Below are positions 18,740 to 29,548 of a stretch of 64,000 nucleotides of DNA, piece by piece. The translations under genes and the position numbers were made by a program. Numbering within the stretch: position 1 is the stretch's first letter; each line of letters begins with the position of its first letter. The notes beneath the pieces were generated by a model. That model had not been told where the DNA came from, made no database searches, and saw nothing but the letters and a program-made list of their open reading frames with translations. This stretch comes from Poecilobothrus nobilitatus (taxonomy: Eukaryota; Arthropoda; Insecta; Diptera; Dolichopodidae): the NCBI GenBank assembly GCA_947095535.1, contig OX352772.1, positions 190,370,198 to 190,434,197 on the forward strand, read 5' to 3'.

Positions 18740-20323
18740 AAACTTTAAATTTTTTACAGAAAATCAAGACAACAATAAAAGCAAAAACAAAGACAATCCT
18801 GGTCAGACTTCTTCAACTAACTATATTTCTATTAACACTGCAACTTACTAACACCTCAACAATTTCTATACAAAAATTAGAAAATGAAGGAGGATTTCAA
18901 ATAATAAGATTAACGTTTGATATTAAAAACGCAATTAATATCAAACTATTCCAAAATCCTTCACATAATAGATACGAACGAATTTCAGTCAACTTTAGAC
19001 GAAATTAAAAATAACTTAAACTTAATTTTCTCGTCAGAAAATGATTCTCTACTAATCAAACAACTTCAAGTTCAAATTCAAAAAAAAGGACATAGTTTAA
19101 AAACAATAACTCTCTTTCGACGAAAAAGAGGCTTAATAAATTTAGGAGGCAAAATTGCTAACTGGCTTTTTGGCACAATGGACAGCGACGACAAAACTGC
19201 AATCGAACAACACCTAAATACCATCGACATTAATAATCATCTTTCTATAACAAATCTAAATAACCAAATTAAAATTAATACAGATCTTCAAAATAATATT
19301 AACATTTTAAAAAATCGCATAATGCAAAATCAAGTATTAACTTTACAAACTTTAAATCACACAACAGATATTACTAACAAAAGTATAAAAAATTTGCATT
19401 TCTTATCATTACTAACCGACATTAACCTAGTAAATTCTGAAATAGATAAAATCCAACAAAATATTATGTTTGCAAAACAAGGTATTATGAGTCATTCAAT
19501 TTTAACCGATAATGAAATCGATGAATTTAGTATCGATACATTTAAATACAAAGAAATAAAAAGTTCTCTTTTAAAATATGACAATAAATTAATATTCGTT
19601 ATTCTAATTCCAAACCTCACTAAGGAACTTGGTATAAAGTATTTGATATTGCCAACTCCAAATAGAAATTTTGAGGAAATATTTATCGAAAATAATAATG
19701 TAATTCAATATAAGGATAAAATTTATGTTGATAATAATGAAAAATATATAAAACTATTAACACCAGCTAATGATTGTATTAATAATTTAATAAATGAAAA
19801 TTATAAAAATTGTAAGAAAATAATAAAAAATAATTTTGAAATCAATGAAATTTTTCCTCACATGATTTTAATTAAAAATTGTAAAAATCACTCTCTAACA
19901 AATGATTGTGATCATTCAAAACATATAGTAAATGGAAATAATATTGTAGAATTCCATAATTGTTCGATAAAAATAAATAATGTAACATTTCTAAATAATG
20001 AAAAAATAGAAAAAAATCATATTATTGTACCTAATTATTTAGACATTTATAATGTAAGCTTAAAATTAAATATTGAAGATATAAATATAAAACAAACTAA
20101 AAATTTAGAACGAATTTATGAAATTAAAAATAAAACAAATAATAATTTATTACTTTCAATAATTTTGCCTTTATCAGCAATTATTATCATTGTAATTTTA
20201 TATATTATAAGAAAAATAAAAATTTGTAAAAAGAAAGAACCAAAGGAAATTAACACAGAAAAAAAGAACACTCAGGAGAGTGACCAACTTAACGATGGGG
20301 GGATCATATATCGCGTTAGATAA
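18740..20323 (+). CDS. env: errantivirus 1 envelope (env), long open frame
   Basis: Baculovirus F-like fusion glycoprotein of errantiviruses. A 468-codon frame (18917-20323) has no stop. It shows a furin-type site RRKRG followed by LINLGGKIANWLFGTMD (the fusion-peptide region, about residues 69-90), a long helical ectodomain, paired cysteines near residues 296-350, and one transmembrane segment LLLSIILPLSAIIIIVILYI close to the C-terminus, followed by a basic/acidic tail. The first codon of this frame is TTG. A hydrophobic, signal-like stretch (LVRLLQLTIFLLTL, about 18800-18842) is in a different frame just upstream, so the N-terminus carries a shift around 18920-18965. Env is normally made from a spliced RNA. 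The end runs into the 3' LTR. Confidence 0.85.
20294..20301 (+). promoter_or_regulatory. polypurine tract of errantivirus 1
   Basis: GATGGGGG immediately before the 3' LTR, inside the end of the env frame. Confidence 0.6.
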
Positions 20324-20936
20324 TTATGTTTTTTGTTGTTGTAATATAAATTTTAAAATTTTCTTTCAATGAGAAAATTTGTCAACAAATTTTCTCATAT
20401 TGTAATTTAATTCTGGTCAATCTATTATTTTGTTAATTTTCCCATTCATTAATTCTTCCGACACAAGATACCGCGCTTAATATTTTTCTCACCGGTAAAT
20501 TATTGATTCCACGAATTGACCATCATAATTCATAAACAAATTAGCATCGCTTTCTCTCTCCCACTTCATTCGTTAATCATGTTGTTATTATAATTATTAA
20601 GTTCCCATCAAAAGTTTTCGGAATAAATCAAATCGCGTTCAATAAATTTTCCCACAAATTAAAAGCTGATTCTTGCAATTAATTATTATAAATACTAACG
20701 TTCTTTCAATTAAAAATCAGTCTTATAAGTTTATCTTTCTCGGTTCCTTCTTTAATAAGGATTATACAAAAATTAATGTTATAATAATAAACTAATATTA
20801 AGTTTATATTTAAAGTTTTAATTTAAGTTTAAATTTAAATAATGAAAGAAATATAAAACACCAAGTTTTATTTTCTTTGTTTTTTTTTAATGTTTTAATA
20901 TTTTTTTTTGATTTGACATCAAATAAAAATAAAAGT
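20302..20936 (+). repeat. 3' LTR of errantivirus 1
   Basis: 635 bp, same ends as the 5' LTR. It keeps the perfect palindrome GAGAAAATTTGTCAACAAATTTTCTC whole at 20371-20396. Confidence 0.9.
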
Positions 20937-21030
20937 TACACACTTTTGCGGATAAGTTTATTAGAATTTGATTGTTTTAAAGCGAATGCTGAATATTTTT
21001 TTTCATAAAACTACCAAAAGATATAGCGGG
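20937..21030 (+). pseudogene. Polinton polB fragment (part 2 of split gene)
   Basis: Bases matching 29566-29890: CACACTTTTGCGGATAAG, GAATTTGATTGTTTTAAA, a GCTGAATATTTT, then, after an internal deletion of roughly 230 bases, CATAAAACTACCAAAAGATAT. This is the polB stretch between the zinc fingers and the FIKLPKDI motif, stranded between two errantiviruses. Its presence shows that both retroelements inserted into the same polymerase gene. Confidence 0.8.
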
Positions 21031-21483
21031 AGTTATGTACCCTGTACCCAACATATAAATTACATATAATATAAATTCTCATACTAATATAATAATCATT
21101 ACGCAGCATTTTGCAATTAAATATAAGTTAACTGTAGTTTATTCAATATAATTTAACTGTACTATAATCACATTCTTTTTCATGTATTGTTTTCCATATA
21201 AATAAATTCATAAATTACTGTAGTTCATATTATTGCAACAAAAAATTTAAAATAGCTAAATCAGCATTATCCACATTTTATTTGAAACTTTTAAATAAAT
21301 AACAAAATAACTGTACATTTGGTAATAAAGACCTGAAAGGAAAAGACGTATAAAATGTAATAAACTTAAAATTAATTAAATGTAATAAAATTTAAATTTA
21401 AATTAAATGTAATAAAGTAAAAAATTATAATATGTGTATTTAATTTTAAAAAATCATAATAAGAAGGTAGCGGAGAAGATAAT
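21031..21483 (+). repeat. 5' LTR of errantivirus 2 (single copy)
   Basis: Inferred from AGTTAT at the left edge, where the polB fragment ends, to the primer site at 21484. No second copy is in the window to confirm it. Confidence 0.55.
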
Positions 21484-21501
21484 TGGCGCAGTCGGTAGGA
21501 T
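21484..21501 (+). promoter_or_regulatory. primer binding site, tRNA-Ser
   Basis: TGGCGCAGTCGGTAGGAT, identical to the site at 11909. Confidence 0.85.
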
Positions 21502-21606
21502 AGACATCGGATTTATTCTTAATATTAAATAAAATAATAAAAAAAGAAAAAAGTGGAATTTTAAATAAAATAAATTTTAATTAAAAATAAAAAATTAATA
21601 AAAGAA

Positions 21607-21815
21607 GTGTTAAATTTACGATGGTTTAACGTAGAAAATAACATATCTCAAGGGAATATTGAGATAAAACTTTTATTGAACTATAACAAAAACTGTTAAA
21701 TTCACGACGGTTTATCGTAGAAACTTAACAAATCTCAAGGGAATATTGAGGAAAAATTTGTTGTATAAAAATTTACAGTATTGGTGTTGTGCTAAAGTTA
21801 CCAAGGGAATATTGG
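21607..21815 (+). repeat. leader repeats of errantivirus 2
   Basis: Two ~80-bp units (about 21607-21685 and 21693-21768), each with GTTAAATTYACGAYGGTTTA then CTCAAGGGAATATTGAG. A third partial CCAAGGGAATATTGG lies near 21802. They are in the untranslated leader between primer site and gag. Confidence 0.75.
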
Positions 21816-22171
21816 AAATAGACCAGCTCATCATACATCAACCTATCACAACAATTATTAAGGAGATATTCATGAGTGTCAACTCTTAAATGTCTATCCA
21901 GTTTGGTAATTACCTAACCATAATTAACACTTAATTACTTAATAAAAAAAAAAAAATATAAGAAAATAATTGATTTAAAATTAATAAATATTAAACTGAA
22001 ATTTTATTATAATAAAGGAAAACCTTATTGAAGATTGTATTAGGAATTTTAAAAAATTAACAATAAAAAAAAAAAAAAAAAGAAGGAAAAAAAAAGAAGA
22101 AAACAAAAATAAATATATATATTTTTATAAAATAAATAAAATAAATAAATAAAATTTTGAGTAAGGAGTGA

Positions 22172-23497
22172 ATGTATCCTTATTCTAATTACAGAAATTT
22201 TAAAAATAAATTTAATTTAAGATTTGCTAGAAATTATAAAAATAATATGGTCACTTCAAATCCAGGCCCAAACCCAGGCCCAAATCCAGGTCCACCTACT
22301 ATGTCAATAATGGATGTTTTTAATTCATTGCGTATACCCGACTCAATTAAGGATCTCCCACAATTCGATGGGAATCATAGGTTACTTTTCGATTTTTTAA
22401 ATAACTGTGAGGAAATCCTTAACCTTATTAGAGTTACTAGTGGCAGTTTCTATGGCCAATTATTGATCCGAGCAATAAGGAACAAAATTGTTGGCCCTGC
22501 AAATGAGATTTTGAACATGTACGGAACCCCATTAGTTTGGGACGACATAAAAAATAACTTAATACTTCACTATGCAGACAAGCGTAATGAAACCTCCCTC
22601 ATTCGGGACTTGCATAAAGCCAAACAAAATCATTCTACAGTAGAAAATTTTTATGGTGAAGTCACTGAGATCCTCTCAAGTATGACCAACCATGTAAAGA
22701 TCCATGAAAATGACAACAATGTAATTTTAGCTAAAAAGACATTATTTCAAGAAATGCGTCTGAACGCATTTTTAGCAGGTCTAAAAGAACCACTAAGTTC
22801 AACTGTGAGGGCTATGAAACCTGTGACATTAGCGGAGGCCTTCGCTTTTTGTATTAAAGAGCAAAATATATCATATTCAAAATTCGACAATAAAAATTCG
22901 TCCCCATCCATTCAATATAATCAAAATAGAAATAACAATAATCAAAGGTTTCAACCAAGAATCTAACAAAACGTACAAAGACCGTTAAATTTTAATAGTA
23001 GATCACAATTTTCAAAACCCTTAAACCCACAATTTTTTCCCCGTCAACAAAATTTTTACCCCAGAAACCCACAACCGTTCAATCTAAATAATCAAAATAG
23101 AAATCCGGTACAAATTAGAGCCCTAACTAGTCCAACTCCTATGGAAATAGGATCAATACAAACCAGAAATGCAACTCAACAAAATAATAGATATCCAAGA
23201 AACGAAAATTTCTTGAAACAGACCGAACCTTCAAACTTTATAAGCCAGGAATTATTCAACGTCGAACAAAACGAAATTCCAACTGAGAACTACGCGACTT
23301 ATAATATGAACAACATGACCCAGAACACCTACGGATTTCCCCAATATGTACAAAATCTAGACTACTTTTATGACAATATGAACCAAACGAAGAACGACGT
23401 TTGTGATAATCAAAATGATTTTCAACAAATATCAGATCGAAATGAATACGTAGAAAATTTTCAGGAACTTGCCTTGACAGAGCTATCAGATACGTAA
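22172..23497 (+). pseudogene. errantivirus 2 gag with one in-frame stop
   Basis: ATG at 22172. An N-terminal basic region is followed by three PGPNPGP repeats, then a capsid domain with LPQFDGNHRLLFDFLNNCEE and LRPFLAGLKEP-like text (NAFLAGLKEPLSS). TAA at 22964-22966 interrupts the frame, which continues unchanged through an Asn/Gln-rich tail containing SPTPMEIGSIQTRN to TAA at 23495-23497. Absence of any other lesion suggests a single late nonsense change. The protease overlaps the end in the -1 frame. Confidence 0.85.
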
Positions 23498-23917
23498 ATG
23501 TAAACAAACACGGAATCATTCTCCCGTACATAGAAATTTCTTCCTCTTTCAATCGCCCTTTAAAATTCCTTATTGACACAGGTGCTTCATCATCGTTCAT
23601 AAATCCCGAGTATGTACATCCAAACAACGTAAGAAAATCCAAACATCCGTCAGTCATTAACACAATATTTAACAAACACATCTTGCAGGACGAAGTAACA
23701 TTTCCCAACTTTCCAGAATTTAATCAAGGAGTTTTTCAACATTCCTTATTTTTCGATTTCACGGATATTTTGATGGTCTACTTGGCTATGATATCTTGAA
23801 AGCATTAGGTGCTAAAGTAGATTTGGAAAATCAATTATTGATAACAAAACATTCAAAAATTCCGATACGCGTTAAACCGAATTTCTCTTCTGGAAAAATA
23901 ATACTTAAACCAAATTG
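23475..23917 (+). pseudogene. errantivirus 2 protease, truncated pol
   Basis: In the -1 frame relative to gag, as in gag-pol frameshifting elements. Retropepsin active site FLIDTGASSSFI lies at 23569-23604. A frameshift near 23757 is followed by the flap-distal FDGLLGYDILKALGA segment (23771-23815). The frame ends at TGA 23916-23918 and no RT follows. The minus-strand frame at 23256-23708 is a shadow. Confidence 0.8.
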
Positions 23918-24154
23918 AATTTGTTTTTTGTTTTTTTTGGTTCAAACAAAAACTTGCAAAATAAAAAATATATACATTTTACATATATATTAATAGTCAA
24001 CACAACAACAAAAAGTTTAAGAAGTTTAAAAAACTAAATAATTAAAGAAAAAATTTTACTTACACTTAAATTTTATAAAATAAAACTACTCTAAAAGTTT
24101 AATTTTGATTTCGTTTTAATTTTATTTCACTTTAAAGTAATTCACTAACTTCTA

Positions 24155-26356
24155 AAATAAAATTTTGGAAAAGAATCCTGAATGTGAGATAGCTGTCGCT
24201 GGTGATTTCAATGTGCGCGAAAAAAACTGGCTCCATTTTTCAAGTCACAATAGCCCGGAAGGCAAACAAGTTGAACTATTTTCAAACTTATTTCAACTTT
24301 CTCAACTTGTAAGGAACCCAACTCGAATTCCGGACCGAGAAAATCAAAATGAACATCTTTTGGACTTGTTACTGACATCAAATTCTGAAAACTACAATAT
24401 TTCTGTTAGCTCCCCAATTGGAGGCTCCGACCATTGCCTTGTTAAATCCAGCTTTCCAATGCGTACATCGCTCAATCGAAATCCTATTCCTAAATGATTA
24501 GTCTGGAACTATAACCGGGCCGACTGGGCAGGTCTGAATAGCTTTTTGGAAGGTTTTGATTGGTCAATGTGTTTCCGTTATAGGGATGTTGACTTTGCTG
24601 CGGATGCCATTAGTAAAACAATCATGCTAGGAATGAAACTTTTCATTCCTAGCTCATATAAACCGGTTAAAACTAAATCCAAGCTTTGGTTTAATGACAT
24701 CTGCAGGAACGTAATTCAAGCCAAGGAAGAGCATTTCAAAATGTACAAGGAAAATGTGTCTGGGTCGTCATTTGGGGACTATAAAGTTACCAGGAACAAT
24801 TGCAAGAGAATTATCAATCAGCAAAAGTTTCTTTACAACTAAAGATTAAAACGTAAACTAATTAATCTACCAAACTGCAATCGTTCTTTTTAGACATTTG
24901 CGAAAAGTGTAAAGAATAACTTTTGCGAATCATCCTTTCCACCGTTGATTAATAACACTAATTCTATCATATCAGATTCAGTTGGTAAAGCAAATTTGTT
25001 TGCAAAATCCTTTGCAGCAAATTCTACACTACCTCCTACAGTACAAACTCCACCAGTAGTACCGTTTGTTGATCCTACTAGGGTTAAAATTCTTCATAGG
25101 GTGTACTTTAGAACACGTACTGTAGTGAAAGTGCTTAAAAATCTGAATGCTAGAAAATCCACTGGTCCTGATGTAATTCCTGCGATGGTTCTTAAACATA
25201 TTGCCTCTCCCATTTCGAAACCTCTGCGCAATCTTTTTTCATTATAATTTTCTACTGGCAGATATCCCAGACAATGGAAAGTTCCTCATGTCTCTCCGAT
25301 TCCCAAAAAAAGTAACAAAAGCGACCACTACAACTACCGGCCAGCAGCAATTATTTCGATCATTTCCAAAGTTATGGAAATTCTCGTTAACAAAAGACTG
25401 ATGAGATACCTTGTTTGCAGAGGTATTTTGCATGATAAGCAATATGGCTCTAGAAGTCAAAGATCTTCAGGTGATCTTCTAACATACCTCAACGAAAAGC
25501 TCAACGCCAGTATTCACTGTTCAGGTGAATCTGAGGTTGTTGCTCTTGATATCTCAAAGGCTTTTGATCGAGTATGGCATTCTGCTCTTTTGAACAAATG
25601 CCGAGCTATTGGTCTTGGTAATCCGTTTTGCCAATGGATTGAGGATTTTCTTCAGTTATATGTCTGACACTTTAGAAATAAACGCTGGCGTTCCACAAGG
25701 CTCCGCCTTATTACCAACTCTTTTTTTGATTTTTATCAACGACTTACTCTCCTCTACCCTCAATCCAATTCATAGCTTCGCCGACGACATCACTCTAGTG
25801 GCATCCTACGATTTCTTTAAGAAGTCTAATGTCACACCTACCGCAATCAGTTCGAAAAGAAATATTATGGTTAGTTTAGTAAACCATGATTTAGCTAAAA
25901 TAGCTGATTGGGGTAAAATTAATAGAGTTGAGTTCAATACCTCAAAAACTCAAAGCTGCCTGATTTCCTGCAAAAGAAATCACTTTAACCCATTTCTGCG
26001 ATTCCAAGGAGAAAATATAGAGCGATCAGAAAGTCTAAGCATTTTAGGTTTTTAGCTATATCAAAAAATGCTGTGCAATGAGCATATTTTTGATATAGCT
26101 AAACGTGCTGCCAAATGTTTGGGTTTTCTGTCCCGCTGCAAAACATATTTCTCTCCAAAAGATCTGTCCAATATCTATAAAGCCTACATTCGACTTAAGA
26201 TGGAGTACAACTCTCACATTTGGGCTGGCGCATCCCAAACTTCTCTGAGTTACCCCGACAAACTCCAAAACCGCGCCTTACGCCTAATAGGCGACCCTGT
26301 CGAACAAGTAACACTTACTCCACTTAACTCGCGTCGTAATATTGGAGCTATTTCTC
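24155..26356 (+). mobile_element. 5'-truncated LINE (APE endonuclease + RT; Jockey/CR1-like group)
   Basis: ORF2 remnant. The endonuclease C-terminal half shows AVAGDFNVREKNW (24189-24227) and GGSDHCLV (24420-24443). RT motifs follow: ARKSTGPDVIPAMVL, VVALDISKAFDRVWHSAL (25537-25590, motif A), INAGVPQGSALLP and HSFADDITLVAS (25770-25805, motif C). After these come the thumb and LKMEYNSHIWAGA. At least six breaks are visible (24497, 24843, 25245, about 25660, 26055, and the end). The element ends abruptly inside NSRRNIGAISQC at about 26356, where it joins the Polinton polymerase through the shared bases TGTTTTTGGTTTGAAATT. Confidence 0.85.
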
Positions 26357-29140
26357 AATGTTTTTGGTTTGAAATTAAACAAAGAAAAAAATGAATTAGG
26401 GGGACCGTATTATTCAACAAAACAGGAGAAAAGACATCACATTAATTTACTTTTAATTGAAAAAAACCAAAACTATAATTTTTTTTATATTCATTTTTTT
26501 TATATATCTTTCAAGATTATTAAGAAGCTCAATTACATCACATCGTGGTCAAATATATATTTGCAACCGATGCCTTCTACATTTTTATGACAATAATCAA
26601 TATCAAATTCATAAAAATGAATGTAAGTGCATTGTAACAAGCTTACCTAATGCAGAAACAAATACTTTAAAATTTGGAAATTATCATCTGCTTAAAGGAG
26701 CTTCCTTTTGTTATATACGCTGACTATGAAAGTATTTTGCAACCTAATTCTACATGCTTACCTGATTCAAATAAGTCTTCAACCACCAACATTCTACAGC
26801 ACATACCTGCTGCTTTTACATATTTTATAAAATATTCTTTTGATAGTAGTGTAAATAAATATGTGGAATGCATTGGCCCTGATTGCACATAAAAATTTAT
26901 GAAGGAACTAGGTGCCGCTTGTACCTTGCTATACAAAAATTATTACATGAAGCCAAAGTCAATGAACGAACTTACTCTAGCCAATGAAAACAACTTACTG
27001 ATATTAATTGTCATATATGTAACAAAGAATTAGATTTCAGCCACAGAGTTCGAGATCATTGTCATTTTACTGGGGAATATAGAGGTCCTGCACATAATCA
27101 AAGCAATGTTTTATATAGACGACCGCCTTTTTTCCCAGTATTTTTTTCATAATTTCTCCAACTATGATTGCCATTTGTTATTTAAAGCATTGAATTCAGT
27201 TTCTGGTGATATCTCAGTTATACACCTTAATAAAGAACAATATATATCCTTAAGCAAAAAAGTATTTGTTGCAGAAGAAAACTGTTACTTTACATTGCGC
27301 TTTCTTGACAGTTTGGAATTTATGACAGCCAGTTTAGGTTCACTTTGTAATGATTTAAACCAATCAGAAATGATCCATGTAAGAACAGTTTTTGGAATTA
27401 ACTCAAATTTGATGACAAAAAAAGGTGTTTTTCCATATGATTATTTAAATAGGTGGGAAAGACTAAATGATAAAACCCTACCTCCTCAAATAGAATTTTA
27501 TAACAAAATGACTGGAACACCTTGTTCAAATGATGATTATAATCATGCGCTTGAAGTATGGAGAATATTTAATTGCAGCAACGTGTTTGATTACCTAAAA
27601 TTATATCTAAAAACAGATGTTTTTATTTTATGTGACGTTTTTGAAAAATTTCGAAGTATTTGTAAAAACATTTATAACTTAGATCCAGCTAATTTCTTCA
27701 CAGCACCGGGTGTTTCCTGGCAAGGAATACTAAAATATACACAAATAAATGTGGAGTTAATTACCGACATCAATATGTATAATTTTTTAAAAAAAGGAAT
27801 ACGTGGAGGAATTAGCCAATGCTCCATGCGTCATTCTGTATACAATAGTAAATACATGGTTGAAAAATACAACGAGAATTTAACTTCTACTTACCTAGCT
27901 TACCTTTATGCAAACAATTTATTCGGTTGGGCAATGTCTCAATTTGTACCATACAAACATTTTAAATGGAGTAATATTGATGTAGATGTATCAAAAATTT
28001 CAAATGATTCAGATAAAGGGTATATCTTAGAAATTGATTTAGATTATCCAATTGAATTACCCGATTTACATAATGATGTACCTTATTGTACTGCAAATAA
28101 TATTCTACCAAATTAAAAAATACCAAAACTAATAGTAGATCTCTGCGAAAAGAAAAATTATATAATTCATTACAGAAATCTGAAACAGTGCCTTCAACAC
28201 GGATTAAAATTAAACAAAGTTCACAGAGTTCACGAGTTTTCACAGAACGACTGGCTTAAAAAGTATATTGACTTAAATACAGTACATAGAACTCAAGCTA
28301 AAAACAATTTTGAAAAATAATTTTTTAAGCTAATGTATAATTCTGTATTTGGAAAACAATGGAAAATATTGATAAAACAAGAAATATTAAAGTTGCTCCC
28401 TCTTGGGAAAGTAGAGGTAGGCATCAAGGAGCACGAGCGCTTATAGCCAAACCAAACTTCCACAGTTTGACTTCTTTTATATCTGATCGTATTGCCGTTG
28501 AATTGAGAAAAACGCATGTTATACAATAACCCCATATACATTGGGTTTACTGTTTTGGAACAGTCAAAAATATTAATGCATGATTTCCATTATAAATATA
28601 TAAAACCGAAATTTGGAAATAAAATTAATTTAAATTATACAGATACTGACAGCTAAATATACACAATACATACCGAGGATTTTTACGTTGATATAAAGCC
28701 AGACTTATCATCTCACTTTTATACTTCTGATTATTAAAAGACAAATCCGTATGTTTTCCCTTTGTTAAACAAAAAAAAAATTAGGACTTTTTAAGGATGA
28801 TTTGAATGGTTAAATTATATCCGAGTTTATTGGACTCCGTTTTAAGATGTATTTTATTCAAACCTACACAAATTAAAATATTAAAAAAGCTAAAGGTGTG
28901 AAAAAATATGTAGTAAACGAGTTAACCATAGGAAATTATCGAAACTCATTGTTGAATAACTTAATTTTTTACAGAAATATGAGAGTTTTTAAATCAAATT
29001 TGCATGATATATACACACAAAATTTAAACAAAATAACATTAAGCTCCTTAGATGACAAAAGATATATTCATTCAGATAAAATTAAAACTTACGCATGGGG
29101 GCATTATGCAATGCGGTTGCAATGCAACTTACGCAAGGGG
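26357..29140 (+). pseudogene. Polinton DNA polymerase B, copy a1 (part 3 of split gene)
   Basis: Protein-primed family B polymerase. It begins in the pre-exonuclease domain (FGLKLNKEKNEL, PYYSTKQEKRHHINLLL, C-x2-C finger ICNRCLLHFY). Exo I follows in ELPFVIYADYESI (about 26698-26736), a CHICNKEL/HFTGEYRGPAH finger at about 27010-27095, and Exo II around NFSNYDCHLLFKAL. A long open frame runs 27106-28116. Motif A reads AYLYANNLFGWAM, where the family's Asp is Tyr (27907-27909). Motif B is NFEK-LMYNSVFG and motif C YTDTDS at 28636-28653, followed at once by TAA. C-terminal signature DDKRYIHSDKIKTYAWGHYA is at 29050-29110. Further stops lie near 26893, 28116, 28318 and 28738. Confidence 0.9.
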
Positions 29141-29546
29141 CATTATGCATAAACAATGCGGTTGCAATGCTAAATTCAACGTATGCTTAATGCTATGTAT
29201 GTGTAAGCTTAATTGTGCATCTCAAATGCAGTGTTTCATTTTTAAGTTCACCCTTAATTACCATTGCATAAATATAAGTTCCTACATACATACAATGAAT
29301 ATATTTTGTTAGTTTTTATTGTTTTTAGTGATTTAAGAGTTAGAAGAGACTATATATTAATTATTGTTTTGTTTCTATTGTTTTTAGTTAATAAATGCAC
29401 ATATTTATTTAAAACAATGTTTAGTTTTGTTTTTATCCGGGCCTGTTTTTATCTGTATGTACTGGGTTTTTTTTATTCCTTTTATAGGCATAAACCGCTT
29501 ATAAACAAATATTTTTCTGCTTTTTGACTATAAGCGGTTTCCACTG
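29140..29546 (+). mobile_element. Tigger 3' tail (copy in unit 1)
   Basis: Matches 10895-11218, the tail after the Tigger transposase, with scattered differences. It ends in the intact terminal inverted repeat CTATAAGCGGTTTCCACTG followed by TA (29547-29548). A second AAACCGCTTATAA motif lies ~50 bases inside the end. It joins polB copy a1 at a short repeat (GCATTATGCA with AATGCGGTTGCAATGC occurring twice, 29100-29170). Confidence 0.8.
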
Positions 29547-29548
29547 TA

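Larger units (their letters stand above)
11239..20936 (+). mobile_element. errantivirus 1 (gypsy-group endogenous retrovirus), 9.7 kb, defective
   Basis: Two LTRs, a tRNA-Ser primer site, gag, pro-RT-RNaseH, a remnant integrase, env, and a purine tract before the 3' LTR. Integrase has lost its core to a foldback element and a 400-bp tandem array. LTRs differ by a 26-bp insertion and several substitutions, so it is not a recent insertion. Left-flanking TTAAAGAAGAAGCA and right-flanking ACACTTTTGCGGATAAG correspond to adjacent bases of the uninterrupted Polinton sequence at 29549-29590. Confidence 0.9.
21031..23917 (+). mobile_element. errantivirus 2, 3'-truncated
   Basis: 5' LTR, tRNA-Ser primer site, leader, gag and protease are present; RT onward and the 3' LTR are missing. 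Sequence resembling the element stops at about 23917, and a different LINE starts about 240 bases later. It differs from errantivirus 1 in LTR and gag sequence, so it is a separate family. Confidence 0.8.

Noticed and set aside
23256..23708. 150-codon minus-strand frame
   Set aside because: Antisense of the errantivirus gag end and protease, where the sense strand has the FLIDTGASS active site.
29052..29527. two frames downstream of polB copy a1, also at 35821-36296
   Set aside because: They fall in the Tigger 3' tail, are paralleled by a similar frame at 11014-11256 after the transposase stop, and have no domain; non-coding transposon tail.
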